Source: Acanthamoeba lenticulata (Eukaryota; Discosea; Longamoebia; Acanthamoebidae). Taken from it: a stretch of DNA of 21,297 bases. The notes below the pieces were generated by a model, which saw nothing but the letters and a program-made list of their open reading frames with translations, was not told the DNA's origin and did not search any database. Positions 1-9,369 of the stretch are shown here, piece by piece. Within the stretch, counting starts at the first letter, position 1. Every line of letters begins with the position of its first letter. The stretch spans positions 1-21,297 of the forward strand of contig NAVB01002816.1 in assembly GCA_002179805.1 (NCBI GenBank), in the 5' to 3' direction. A program made the position numbers and the translations under genes.

Positions 1-1999
1 CGGCACAACCGTCACCTCGGTCTGCACTCGCGCCTCGCGTGAGTGCTTCCTGTGAGGCCACTCGGGGAAGAGGGCAGCGAGAGACGCACGCCGCTCGGGA
101 TCGTGTACGGGCCGATGCGATTGTCCTGCAGCGCGCGCCGCACAAAGCCCGGCTGGGGCGGGTAGAGCCGCATGGACTAACACGCGACCAATTAGAAATG
201 ATTTTTGATTATTGTTTTTAAAAATTCGAAAGATGTACCTCGCTGAGGACCATGTCGAGGTAGGTCAGCCGAGGCAGGTCGGCGGCAGCGGGTACGCGGG
301 CGTCGCCCATGACTGGGACGAGCTCGCGGACCAGCGTGGCCTCGACGTCAGCGTGCTGGGCCAGCAGGTAGAGCGTCCACGACAGCGCGATGCTCGTCGT
401 CTCGTGTCCCGCAAACTATTGGTGAAAACGATAACGACGATAAAGACGACGATGTTGAAGAGCTGAACTGATACTCTTTAACGCACCATGAACGTCATGA
501 CCTCCTCCATGATCTGCTGGTCGCTGAAGCCCTGGCCGTCCTCGTCGTCCTTGGCCTCGAGTAAAAGGTCGAGCAGGTCCCGTCTGCCGCCTCCGGCGCC
601 CCGCTGTGCGCCATCAACGTCGTCCTTGTCCCGCTCGTCCGCCAGCCTCCGGCGCCGGGCGATGATATCGTACACGAGCCGCTGGAGCTTGTCCACATTG
701 GCCGCGAACTTGCGGCCGGTGGGCGTGCAGCGGCAGTAGAGCCAATTGGGCAGCGAGAAAAAGTCGTACGACCTGCGGAGAGTGTGGACCGCCCAGTCCG
801 CGCGCAGTCAGCGCCCGGCGCGCCTGAACGTCCCGGGCCAAGCGATGCCCGCTACGTACCTCTCCTCGATGGCCGAAAGGACAAACTCAAAGGCCTCCAC
901 CACGTCGTCGCTCGCCGCGTCGCCTGCAAACCCACGTGAGCCTGGGCCGACCGCGGCCCTGGACAGAAGAAAAACGTACCTTCCGGATTGAAGCTCACGC
1001 CAAAGGCGGCCAGTCCGATGATATCCAGCGACGTCTGCGTATGCGCGTGCGTTGTGTGGCCGATCAGCGTTGTCCCAGAAAGGGGCGAGGAAGGGCCGTG
1101 GCACGGACCTTCTTGAGCTCGAGGCCGAGGTCTTCTACGCGGAAGGAGGCGCTCTCCTTGGCGGCGATGTTGGCTTGCCACCGCCCCACGAGCCGCTCGG
1201 CGGCGTCGGCAAAGATCGGATAGAGTTCGTGCAGGTTCTTCGAGTAGAAGGCCGGCGACATGAGCCGTCTGCAGCACAACGTTACCATCCTGTGAGTAGG
1301 AGGACTCAGAGCACAAACAGCGCGGTGTGGGCCATACCTCTTGCGCCGCCAGGTATCGCCGTAGCTCATAAGGATGCTGTTCCCAAGAAAGGGCTTGAAC
1401 TCCTTGTCGTAGCCCTGCACAGCCACAACAAAAACATATTTTAAATAATTAATATTTAAAATAAATCAAATAATGCAAGGAAAAAAGGTCGCGCCTTGCA
1501 GTAAAAGTTCACGTCGGTCTGGCCGTTGAGGAGGTTCTTCACCAGTTCGGGGTCGGTCAAGAACAGTGTCGGGGTCGTGCTTTCGTACCACACTCGGAAG
1601 ACGGGACCGTACTTGGCCCGCCATTGCAGGATCGTGTCCAATATTTTGCCCTGTACGGCGCATTCAGCACCACAAGTTCGGCGGAAGTGTGCGTTTGGTG
1701 TGCGTGCTGTACCTCTTCACCTGCGCCCTGCATCTCGAGGAGGTTGTGGCCCAGCAGCGGATGGGGCTTGGGCCCGGGGAACTGCGCCATCGCCCCGGCA
1801 TAGTGTCGCCACGGCACCAGGTACCACTTTATGGCGCCGCCAGGGCAGATGGGGCTGTGAGTGTCGAGGCGGTGACGCCCACAAGTGCACAAGCAACCGT
1901 GAAGGAAAAAGAGGGTAAAACACGTACGAAGAAGATGAAATAGGAGATGAGGCCTACCACCGCACAGGCGACCAATTGCAAGAGGATGAGCAGGTCCAT
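1..1999 (-). CDS. Cytochrome P450 (CYP4-like), 3' end beyond window
   Basis: Microsomal-type haem monooxygenase; substrate unknown. Modelled exons (minus): 1999-1928, 1826-1713, 1650-1495, 1414-1338, 1268-1109, 1034-980, 923-860, 772-487, 415-239, 176-90, 21-1; all phases agree. Residues 1-24 form a hydrophobic membrane anchor, followed by a Pro-rich hinge (FPGPKPHPLLGH, about 40-51), the C-helix WRRKR (W136), the I-helix oxygen-binding motif FAGHETTS (329-336) and the K-helix ExxR written across a splice junction (LSE|SMRLYPP). The last 21 nt continue as TEVTVVP after IPSG, as P450s do before the PERF region. The Cys-ligand haem loop lies outside the window. Without the last intron (89-22) an in-frame stop would follow, so that intron is needed. 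Exon 3 ends either at an unusual GC donor (AAG|GCGCGA) or at a GT donor 18 nt earlier; both keep frame. The first intron ends in AAG. Family assignment is firm; the CYP4 subfamily is a guess from motif style. Confidence 0.9.
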
Positions 2000-2210
2000 C
2001 TTCGCACAAGTGTGGAGATTAGACCACTAGCGTCAGCAAGGAGGCGTAGTCCGCTGGCCAGACAGAACTTCTGCCTCGTCTTCAGAGAAGAAATAGAAAA
2101 TAATTGATATTCGGGATTTGCTGACGTCAGCGTAGCAGGCAACTGAGTCAAAGCAAAGCGATGGCTTTCGAGCCAGTTGGCTCTACACACCAGCGGCAGA
2201 CAACAACATC
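2000..2210. promoter_or_regulatory. Divergent promoter between P450 and the coiled-coil gene
   Basis: The two start codons face away from each other, 211 bp apart, so this segment should hold both promoters. The visible landmark is the 12-bp perfect palindrome GCTGACGTCAGC at 2120-2131, which contains the CRE/bZIP core TGACGTCA. An AT-rich stretch lies beside it at 2090-2112. No clear TATA box was seen. Confidence 0.5.
2120..2131. promoter_or_regulatory. CRE-type palindrome (TGACGTCA core)
   Basis: GCTGACGTCAGC is perfectly self-complementary over 12 bp and sits near the middle of the divergent intergenic region, about 120 bp from the P450 ATG and 80 bp from the other ATG. TGACGTCA is the established site for CREB/ATF-type bZIP dimers; use by a bZIP factor here is inference. 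Confidence 0.4.
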
Positions 2211-2576
2211 ATGGCGGAAGGTCAACACGAATCGATCCCTGCTGTCGAGATGCTCGAAGGAGAGAAGCCAACGGGCGAAATGATCTTCACGGGTATGTTT
2301 GCTCCTGCCCAACCGCGTGGCCGTGCTCTCCTCACGTGTAGAGCTTGGCGCTACACGACAGACTTCGTAAAGAAGGTGAACGACATGTTCGCCGAGGCAG
2401 TTGAAGGCTTTCGCGTTCTCGATGATGAAGACGCTGCACTCTGCCAGTACTTGCAGGAAGATCTTCGCAAGCAACAGGAGAAGGGAAGGCAGCTTCGTGC
2501 CCAAATCGACAAGGCGCAGTACTCGATCAAGCAGTTCATGCGTGCTCTCCCTGCCAGCCCTGTTATCGAGGAATAG
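2211..2576 (+). CDS. Small acidic coiled-coil protein, unknown function
   Basis: I do not recognise the family. Read straight through it gives 121 aa. A better-looking model removes a 69-nt stop-free intron, 2293-2361 (donor GTATGT, acceptor GACAG), giving 98 aa in which MIFTDFVKKVNDMF runs on smoothly. The skipped 22 residues (Gly/Arg/Pro/Trp-rich) look non-conserved. The C-terminal half is strongly helical and charged (Glu/Gln/Lys/Arg-rich, residues about 50-85 of the short form), consistent with a coiled coil as in small adaptor or kinetochore-type subunits. There is no signal peptide or membrane segment. ATG 2211 is chosen because the ATG at 2161 is in another frame. It is transcribed divergently from the P450. 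Confidence 0.55.
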   Translation: MAEGQHESIPAVEMLEGEKPTGEMIFTGMFAPAQPRGRALLTCRAWRYTTDFVKKVNDMFAEAVEGFRVLDDEDAALCQYLQEDLRKQQEKGRQLRAQIDKAQYSIKQFMRALPASPVIEE

Positions 2577-2990
2577 GTCGGGTCTTGTACACACTCAGGC
2601 AGTCTTTAGGAGCTTACAGCAAGACCAATGTTGTTGGAGATATCTCTTGTACGTTTTGTATTACAACATGATTGCCCAGCGCTCTGTGGCGTGAGGAGTA
2701 AAGCGCTAGTCAGACTTCTCTTCCGCTCGTTGAGGTGTCGCCCTGCGCAGGGTCGCATTAGACAAAAAGCTCACAGACCAGGGAGATCAGTAGTTTACAT
2801 ACCAGCTGCAGCACCACCGGACCAACAAGGCGATCCAGGAAACCTGAACGAGTTCTTCTTCCTTCTCTTTCGGGTCTCCATCTTCTTCATCAGTCTCTTC
2901 ATCGCTCTCGTCCCTGGTCATCACCAGCACGGCCGGTCCTTCCTCTCGTCGCTAAGGTTGCTACGTACGTCAGAGCTAACATACCTGCAT

Positions 2991-3265
2991 CAATAAGAGC
3001 TGCGGGACGTTGTACCAAGCTTGGCAAGGGAGGCAGAGGCATCCCCTTCTTCAATCGAAGATCTTCGGTGAGGCTTCGAATCTAGTTCACACCGCGGCGT
3101 CAGAAGGTGAGCATGCTCGTTAGCGAGCTGGCTGGCTGAAGCAGTTGTGTGGCAGGCACCTCGACGCAGAAGGGCGTTCGAACAAAGCGGCCTTCTTCGC
3201 ATAAGAACTGGCAAAACGTCTGGCTTGCTGTTGTTAACCGTCCCGTCTTCCTCTACGCGTTCAAG
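2991..3265 (+). pseudogene. Possible PH-domain exon pair (fragment)
   Basis: An open frame up to 3106 (ending LVHTAASE) meets a perfect donor (AAG|GTGAGC). After a 49-nt intron the acceptor TGGCAG leads into 3156-3265, in phase 1, reading EGTSTQKGVRTKRPSSHK then NWQNVWLAVVNRPVFLYAFK. It ends at another perfect donor AAG|GTGAGC. The pattern G-V-x-K...K-x-W-Q-x(5)-VV-x(4)-FLY matches the first three strands of PH domains of the MRCK/citron type. No next exon was found before the Hsp20 gene, so this is a relic, a mis-modelled gene, or chance. The 5' limit is arbitrary. Confidence 0.3.
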
Positions 3266-3304
3266 GTGAGCAATCGCTGCGTGGTCAAGCAAGAGCGATA
3301 GACA

Positions 3305-3315
3305 GGGGGGGGGGG
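3305..3315. repeat. Homopolymer run G11
   Basis: Eleven consecutive G on the plus strand. On the minus strand it reads as a C tract ahead of a CAG, so it could be an intron pyrimidine tract. Such runs are prone to sequencing length error. Confidence 0.8.
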
Positions 3316-3579
3316 AGCACCCGTCGCACAAAGTCGTAATAATGGTAGCCTTCACGGCACACGATTGAGCATACAAGACATAAACCAGCAATCAACAACT
3401 CGCGGACACGTACCCAAGTGAAAGAGGAACCACACCATCGCGTCTTCTTCGTTCTTGTTCGCTGTTTTGAAAAAAGAAAACGTGGAAAAACAAGGAATTC
3501 TAATTTCTTCTGCATTTACAACTGGGTATGTACAAGGATGAAGGGACACGCGAACATAGTGTGACCCCTCTTTACATGA

Positions 3580-4561
3580 TCACATGTCCTGATCCTGAAG
3601 TGGACGCGGGCTCTGCACTCAGAGAGTGAGAAGAGCCGGTGGTCGCAAGAGAACTCTGGTCGTACCTTGATCCTGAGGTGGAGGCGCAGGAGGCCAGCAT
3701 CGAGCTCCGTCTTGGCAGACTTGGGCTCCACGGCTACGGGCAACTGAATCTGGATAGAGCAGCAGGAGAATCATTTGTAATTGTTCCCATTCATTCGACT
3801 GATCAGTTCGTTACCTTGCGGAAGAAGCGGCCAAAGTTGCGCTCCTTCTGGTAGTAGAGACCTTGCTCCTCCTCGCCTGTTTGTGGCTTGAGGGCAGCAA
3901 CGGTGAGGACGTTGTCCTTGAGTGTAAGGCTGATGTCCTCTCTGTGAAGTCCCACATGCAATGTTCCAAGTTGAGTCACATCTAGGCTGGCGAACACGAT
4001 CAGGAGCAACTGTACGCACTTGGGGACGGAGGGCAACTCGATTTCCACGCGCAGGTGGTCAGGGTCCTCCTGAAAAATGTCGCATCTGGGCTTCCACATC
4101 TTGTCCTGGTTGATGTTTGGGTTGGCTTTTACGCGTGCTATGTCTGGCAGCTTGCCCCACCTCTGCTTTTCCATCCGTTCGGCAGCTTCTGCAGTTGCGT
4201 GAACGGTCAAAAGAAAGTTAAACTTAAGAACGAAAACGAAGATGCTCAAAATCAAAGAACGAAAAGCGAAGGAGGGGCAGCAACCAGGAGCAGACATGGG
4301 GGTCTGAGCGCCGAAGGCGGCGCCCCAGCCTCCACCCCAACCGCTACGGAACATGGACCCGGCTTCCCGCTTGCGGCCCACGCGACGGCCACCTTCGCCC
4401 TTTTGCAAGTCGAGCTTCCACGCGCAGCCGTCGCCCCCTTGATGGGCGTCGGCCGAGGCGGGCAGGGGATGTGAAGTCATGCTGCTCTCGGCCTGCAGCT
4501 CGTTACTGCCGCCTGCAGTCCCAATGCTGCCCTCCGAGTGCCGACGCCACCAGGCCGCCAT
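3580..4561 (-). CDS. Small heat-shock protein (Hsp20 / alpha-crystallin domain)
   Basis: ATP-independent holdase chaperone of the sHSP family. Modelled exons: 4561-4285, 4188-4020, 3941-3815, 3749-3666, 3612-3580; all phases agree, about 229 aa. The alpha-crystallin domain reads in order: WKPRCDIFQEDPDHLRVEIE, LPSVPKEDISLTLKDNVLTV (across a splice), a Glu-rich loop, YYQKERNFGRFFRKIQLPVA (across a splice), ending in TELDAGLLRLHLRI, which corresponds to the family's A-x-x-x-n-G-v-L strand. The tail (KSPRPLQDQDM) has no obvious IxI motif. The N-terminus is Gly/Trp-rich (GWGGGWGAAFGAQ). The start is uncertain: the frame stays open upstream to an ATG at 4780, and a Met also occurs just before FRSGW. 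Intron 1 has a weak donor (GTTGCT). Introns 1 and 2 are stop-free multiples of three (96 and 78 nt). No clear heat-shock element was seen upstream. Confidence 0.85.
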
Positions 4562-4910
4562 TCTCTCTCGGTTTTTGTGGTTGTGCAAAATGAGTGAGCT
4601 TGGATGAGGTTCCCTCCTCGAGTAGTCCTTACTTCTCTGGAGACCTGTCATGGCATCACAGCTCCTCATCGGCCCCGAGACCGCGACCTGTCGTCTCAAA
4701 CGCGCCTCTTCGCTCAAATTTGCCAGATGCTGCCGCTGCTGGTCAACTATGGCCTCGGGCTCGAGTCCCGCCTTGTTCATTTTGCTTTTGTTCTGACAGC
4801 TGGGCGTCAGCTGATTTGTAGGAACCAGTGGTGCTTGTTCAAAGTTCTTTTTCACTTCAGAAAAACCAACAATCCCCCTTTTACATCATACACAAGCAGA
4901 AGCATCATCA
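4562..4910. other. Upstream region of Hsp20 / downstream of paralogue A
   Basis: About 350 bp. The Hsp20 frame remains open here up to about 4855, with Met codons at 4780 (context AAAATGA) and others, so part may be an N-terminal extension rather than promoter. Nearest to 4910 it is AT-richer and non-coding in appearance. I tested TTCnnGAA-type heat-shock spacing by eye and found no convincing array. Confidence 0.4.
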
Positions 4911-7900
4911 CTACCAGAGAGCAAGCAAGTGGGTGAGAAGAGCCTGCACGCATGCCATCACGGCGCTCTCCGCGCCCCTCGATGCCGACGAGAATTCCGG
5001 GCACGAGTTGAACGGCGCCTCGCTGCACGAGCACGGCGAGCACGACGTCACGTCCACCAGAGGCTGGGCCTCGTCTCCCTGCCTGGCCGACGCGCTGCGG
5101 CAGTCGCGGAAGGAGGACTGGGCCTCGACGAGGAAGAAGCTTCCGTTGCGTCCTTCCGCCGTCTGGAGGCCCGCGCCGGGGCAAGGGTAGACCGTCCACT
5201 CGGACTGCCACATGGTGATGCCCACAGTGACCTCACCAGTATTCATGCTCTGGCCCTGGCCGTCGACGAGGCTGAAGTGGCCCGACTGGTGGATCTCTCC
5301 GCGCGACAGGTAGACGCCCGCCACGCCCTGGATGCCCGTGAAGCCGTTGGCGTCCTGGGCGGCGTCGCCTCCGAGGAGCACGACGTTGCCGCCCAGCTTC
5401 AACGTGGAGAGCGACCTGATTTCGATCAGGGCCATGCCTCCCCAGCCTGTTTGTGTGCGCGGTCGGGACACGTGAGAAAAGCGAGCATTGACAATGAGAG
5501 CAGATCATCAGGATGATTGACTGTCGTACCCAGGGAGAAGGTGGCATTGGAGGAGAGGATGCCGCCGGAGCCGCCAGCGATGGTCACGTCGCCCTCAATG
5601 GTGACAGACGACCCGCTGTGGGCCTCGAGGCTGGCTTGATAGCCGTTGTTGGGCTCGTTCAAGTTGTTGACCTGGCGAGCATTGTGGCCCAGTGTGAGGT
5701 CGCCCGTGACGTGCAGCTTCGAGTAACCATACACCTCGATCGTGGTCTCGTCGTTGTCGAAATAGCCACCGCGCTTGGCCGGTTCGTTGTCGTTAGCATC
5801 ATGACGGTCGCGGAGGAGGCGAGCCGTGTGCTCAGAAACAGGCATCTTTCTCTCCTTCTGCTCCTGTCGTTCCTGCCTCATCAACAAGATGTCCGAGTTG
5901 GAGGAGTTGGTCGATGAGTTGCCCATCACTCCGCACAAGAGCGCCATGTTGCCACCGACGGTCAGCGACGAAACGTCCAGCACGGCCGCGGTCACCACCA
6001 ACGGGGTGCCGCCGTTCGACCAGGAGCCGTCGGTCATGGCGGCGTCGACGTTGCCGCCGTTGCCGCCAGTGAGTGCGATATCACCGCCGACGGTCATGTG
6101 CGCGTTGCTCAGGACGAGCAGCATGGGCGCATAGCCGTCGCTGAAGCCCTCACCAGGGCTGCCGGTGCCGTCAACCACATCGCCGCCATTGCCGTTGGCC
6201 AACGTGACAGAACCTGTCATTGTTGTGGTTGTGGTGGTGGCACGGTGAGGTCGTTTATGCGTGGAACTTACATTCATTACAAATAAAGGATTATTAAAAC
6301 AAAAAAAACACTTAATAAAAAGAATGATATCAATAAAAGAACAGCAACACGGACCAGCAATGTCGAGGGTGGAGTGGCCGACAACCCACACAAGCGATGA
6401 CCCGCCGTCGCCCGCGTCGCTGGAGCCGCCCGTAACAGAGCTGCCGTTGGCGCTCATGATCGACACCGATCCGCCCACCGAAACCGACCCGCCGTGGGCA
6501 ACTGAAGAAAGTTTGTTGTGAGTATTTGAACAACTCAAGAAGACGACGTCATGATAAGATTTGGAATGTTGGAAGGGGGGGAAAGTACCAAGGAACATGT
6601 TGGAGCCGGTGTCTTGGCCGTTACCGTCCACGCTGCCGCCCGGCGTGCAGCTCTCAATGATGACATCGCCGCCGATGACTACGTTGCCCTCCCACGCGTT
6701 CTCCACAATGAACCCGCCAGACGTCTCAGTCTGAGCGAGCACCAGAATAGCGTCGTTGCACTGACCGCCCTGATCTGGAGGACGGATTGACACGAGCACG
6801 ATCGTACACGCTTCATGTCAATCTCTCTCGCTCGCTCAGAGGAGAAAGGGACAAGGAAACGACGCACAGCCGGAGTAGTTGGACGAACTGGCCACGCCGC
6901 CGACGATGGTCACGCTGCCGCCCACGCGCATGTCCAGCTTGCCCGTGCCGGGCATCGTGAGGGGGGTCCCTCCGGAGATGGGCACTTCGCCACGCTGAGC
7001 GTTGTTGCGCTCAGGCGATGATCCCGAGTTCCCGATGGCAAAGAACAGGGGCAGAACGTTGGTTCCCTGTCGAAGATGGAGCGTATGAGCCAAGGCTTGG
7101 GCAAGAAAGATGGATTGCCGCAGCGGTTGTCACGAGGATAGACGTACGACGTAGAAAGCGGCGTGGTTGGCTTCTCCGCCGATCATGCCCTTGCCAGCAG
7201 AGCCGCTGGCGATCAAAATGTCTCCGCCCACGGTCAGGCTGCCGCCCAATCCGAAATAGCCCATCGCCAAACCTGATCATACGCCCCACCATCATCAATA
7301 TTGTTGTGTTTTGTGTGTTTGGCTGAGAATCTGGAGGATGCACGTACCACCATCGCCGCCCACGCCGGACTGATCGTTGGAGTTGCCGCCGTGGCCGCCC
7401 AGCACGATGAGGTTGCCCCCGATCACCGCATCCACGCTGCCGATGAGAGCGAAGAACGCCGGCTTGGCATTTCCGCCGTACCAGCCATCGTCATTGCCCG
7501 CAGTCACGTTGGCGTCACCGCCGTTGCCTGACTGGACCAGCACGTCCTTGGACACGGCCACCACGCTGTCCAGGCCCATGGTGAACTGCGTCGTGCTCGC
7601 CTGGGGGCCGGATGTTCTATCGCTTGAAAAGCTGCCGCCGTCGGTGGTGCTGTTGCCCGCATGGCCGCCGCGAACGGTGATGCTGGAGTCGGACGAGCCA
7701 TTGACCAGCAGCGCTGTCTTGGCCAAATCGATGACGGCGTAGCCCGCCATGTAGCCGCTGTTACCGTCGTCACGGAGGCCCGTGGCAGAACCAGACTCGA
7801 CCGTAAGAGAGCCTGCGCATGATCGTGTCAATTTGACAAGCTTGAGTAAGAGAGAGAGAAAGAGAGAGACAACGTACCACCCACAACGAACACGCTCGAT

Positions 7901-8902
7901 GCCAAGTCCATCATCACGGTAATGCCCGCAAAGGTGGCTTGCGACAGGGCCATGAAGACGCCGTAGCCAGAGGAGATGATTGCCTGGCCGGTGGTGCCGA
8001 TGAAGGTGTCGCCAGAGCGAACCTCGACATCGCCGCCCACGCTCAGTAGGCCGCCATAGAGCCCAAGAAAGGCATCCCTCGTGCCCTCAACCCCGGTGAT
8101 GGGGAACAGGCTTTCGGTGAGGTTGGCGGAAGTGATGCGCAGGTCGCCCGCCACCTGGAGCGCAGCATTCTGGACGCTCAGACTTGCGGAACCAGACTTT
8201 CCGCGTTTGTTTTCCAGGGGAGTGGAGATGAGGCCGGCGATGAGGATGACGTCGCCGTTGATGGTTACGTTCGACATACTCCGCACCGCCAGTTCGACTC
8301 CACTGACCGGCGAAGTTAGTTCAAGCGAGCCGTCAATCAACACCTCGCAGTCATTGATGTTCACTATCGGGTCGAAGTCGTTGGACAAGGACAAGCCATG
8401 CGCCAAGGTAATGGTCGCTCCGTCGCAGTAGAGATCGGCAAGCTGGTCGCTGGCGGCCAGATTGAGCGAGCCGGTGGACGAGAACGTCGCGGCTTCTTGC
8501 ACGTTTAGGGAAGTCGTGTGGAGCGAGCCTGCGTCGCGCAAAGAAATCAAAATTCAATCACAAGCTCATTGATTTCAGAAAGGGTAAAGAGAAGAACCTA
8601 CCTGCGACAGCGAGCGACGCCCTGTCGCTCACGGTAATGGTATAGCCCTCGGCGGAGAAGCCCGTTGGGATGGTCACCACCACGTTGGCGCCGTTCATTT
8701 CAACGTAGTCTTCCTCGGTCGGGACGCCGTTGTTGCCATTGCCGCTGCATCCGGTCCAGGTCGAGTTGTCGTTCCAAGCGCCTCCGCCCGTCACGGCAGT
8801 GCACGTCAACCGGCTTCCGGCCTCGACGGCGGGCATCCACCAGGCGCTGGCCACGAGCATAAGCACGGCCGTGATGATCAACAGCTGTGGTGCCTTCATC
8901 AT
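4911..8902 (-). CDS. Secreted Gly/Asn-rich beta-helix-type repeat protein, paralogue A
   Basis: Predicted cell-surface or extracellular protein; function unknown. Exons: 8902-8602, 8528-7878, 7812-7348, 7272-7148, 7066-6868, 6774-6589, 6501-6355, 6213-5530, 5446-4911; total 3294 nt, 1097 aa plus stop. Residues 1-28 are a signal peptide (AVLMLVASAWWMPAVEA). Residues about 33-100 form a module with GGGAWNDNSTWTGC and GVPTEEDYVE, resembling the start of many secreted beta-helix adhesins (G8-like, inference). Repeats of the form h-x-V-G-G-D/N-h-x-h-x-G-G recur about every 50-70 residues, e.g. VIGGNLIVLGGHGG, LTVGGDILIASGSAG, MTVGGDIALTGGNGG. Many N-glycosylation sequons are present. Exon 8 holds a charged insertion (RQERQEQKERK) that breaks the repeats. 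Exon 9 ends in a Cys-rich domain and a hydrophobic tail (AVMACVQALLTHLLALW) that could be a GPI signal. All introns are phase 1 except the one between exons 4 and 5 (phase 0). Confidence 0.88.
4929..5212. repeat. Near-identical 3' tract shared by A and B (copy in A)
   Basis: These 284 bp cover the Cys-rich C-terminal coding region of A. They align without gaps to 9770-10053 with five differences by eye (about 98% identity). Identity falls sharply just past 5212. The most likely cause is gene conversion between the tandem paralogues. Confidence 0.9.
7845..7871. repeat. GA-rich simple repeat in intron 2 of paralogue A
   Basis: A stretch of almost pure GA dinucleotides lies just downstream (minus sense) of the exon 2 donor. 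On the coding strand it is CT-rich. No function is evident. Confidence 0.7.
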
Positions 8903-9015
8903 CTTTCTCCTGGGTCGCAAGGAGGAAGGGAAGCCACGAAAGAAGAAGCGCTTTGGCTCAAGTTTGTGGAGTGCGGTTTGAGTGATGAGTGAAGTTGGGT
9001 AAGGCACTGAGTCAG

Positions 9016-9023
9016 CTTTTATG
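9016..9023 (-). promoter_or_regulatory. TATA-like box of paralogue A (CATAAAAG)
   Basis: On the minus strand the sequence is GGCATAAAAGC, about 114-121 bp upstream of the A start codon. B has GGCATAAAGGC at 13719-13726 at the matching distance. Conservation in otherwise diverged flanks and the fixed ~20 bp gap to the CCAAT box support it. Confidence 0.5.
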
Positions 9024-9043
9024 CCCCCTACGCTTGGTGTAGG

Positions 9044-9050
9044 ATTGGTC
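9044..9050 (-). promoter_or_regulatory. CCAAT box of paralogue A (GACCAAT)
   Basis: GCGACCAAT on the minus strand, 20 bp beyond the TATA-like box. The same GCGACCAAT occurs upstream of B at the same spacing. Confidence 0.45.
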
Positions 9051-9252
9051 GCTGGGCGGCCATTTATCACTCGGTGACTGCAGCCTCGCACCTCGTCAAC
9101 TGTCGCCCAACGGCAGAACCATTCAACGTGCAACAAAGACGATAACGTACTTACTTGTTGGAGTAGCTGTGAGCTGCAACAAGTAAGGACGGTTAAGTAC
9201 GATACTAGTGGTAGCCGAGTTCATAAAACCAGGTGAGTTCGCTTTTTATCAA

Positions 9253-9265
9253 CCAATCAGCAGGC
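9253..9265. repeat. Upstream direct repeat CCAATCAGCAGGC (copy 1)
   Basis: Identical to 13969-13981. It lies about 350 bp upstream of the A start codon; the other copy lies about 356 bp upstream of the B start codon. An AAACCAGGTG-like stretch precedes both. The pair marks the duplicated unit as including the 5' flank. Confidence 0.7.
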
Positions 9266-9369
9266 AGCGACGGAGTTGCCTTTTGTTGAAGTTTTTTTCA
9301 ACAATTGAAAAATAAAAAAAACAAACCAACAAGGCGCAGAGTCAGGCAGTGAGCAACGCGCACGTCGCC

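Larger units (their letters stand above)
2577..3579. other. Unresolved ~1 kb region with conflicting weak coding signals
   Basis: This lies between the 3' ends of two convergent genes. No complete gene model holds on either strand. On the plus strand, two exons (ending 3106; 3156-3265) can be joined into a PH-domain-like start (separate entry), but no continuation is visible. On the minus strand, a very acidic reading frame (Asp/Glu-rich, about 2912-2837) and a short exon-like piece (3461-3415, acceptor AAAACAG, donor GTACGT) occur. The intron needed to join the acidic piece upstream would be only 33 nt. A run of 11 G lies at 3305-3315. The region may be UTR plus a decayed gene. Confidence 0.35.
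8903..9120 (-). promoter_or_regulatory. Promoter region of paralogue A
   Basis: Upstream of the A start codon. It has, in order away from the ATG, a TATA-like box (9016-9023), an AP-1-like TGAGTCA (9008-9014) next to it, and a CCAAT box (9044-9050). The TATA and CCAAT elements recur at nearly the same distances upstream of paralogue B, which supports real function. Confidence 0.55.

Noticed and set aside
12..14. In-frame stop truncating the P450
   Set aside because: A GTGCGT donor at 89 and a TGCAG acceptor at 22 remove it and give IPSG|TEVTVVP, the expected P450 sequence.
2837..2951. Acidic (Asp/Glu-rich) minus-strand exon as part of a gene
   Set aside because: Joining it upstream needs a 33-nt intron, and no downstream exon or stop fits; kept only as a note in the unresolved region.
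4562..4910. Heat-shock element upstream of Hsp20
   Set aside because: Several TTC and GAA triplets occur, but none form the regular nGAAnnTTCn array.
7845..7871. CRISPR-like or satellite array
   Set aside because: A simple GA repeat in an intron; no spacer-repeat structure anywhere in the window.
4911..8902. Bacterial origin or contamination for the repeat genes
   Set aside because: The repeats look like bacterial adhesins, but each gene has eight spliceosomal introns with the same donor style as the neighbouring housekeeping genes, so the genes as they stand are eukaryotic.
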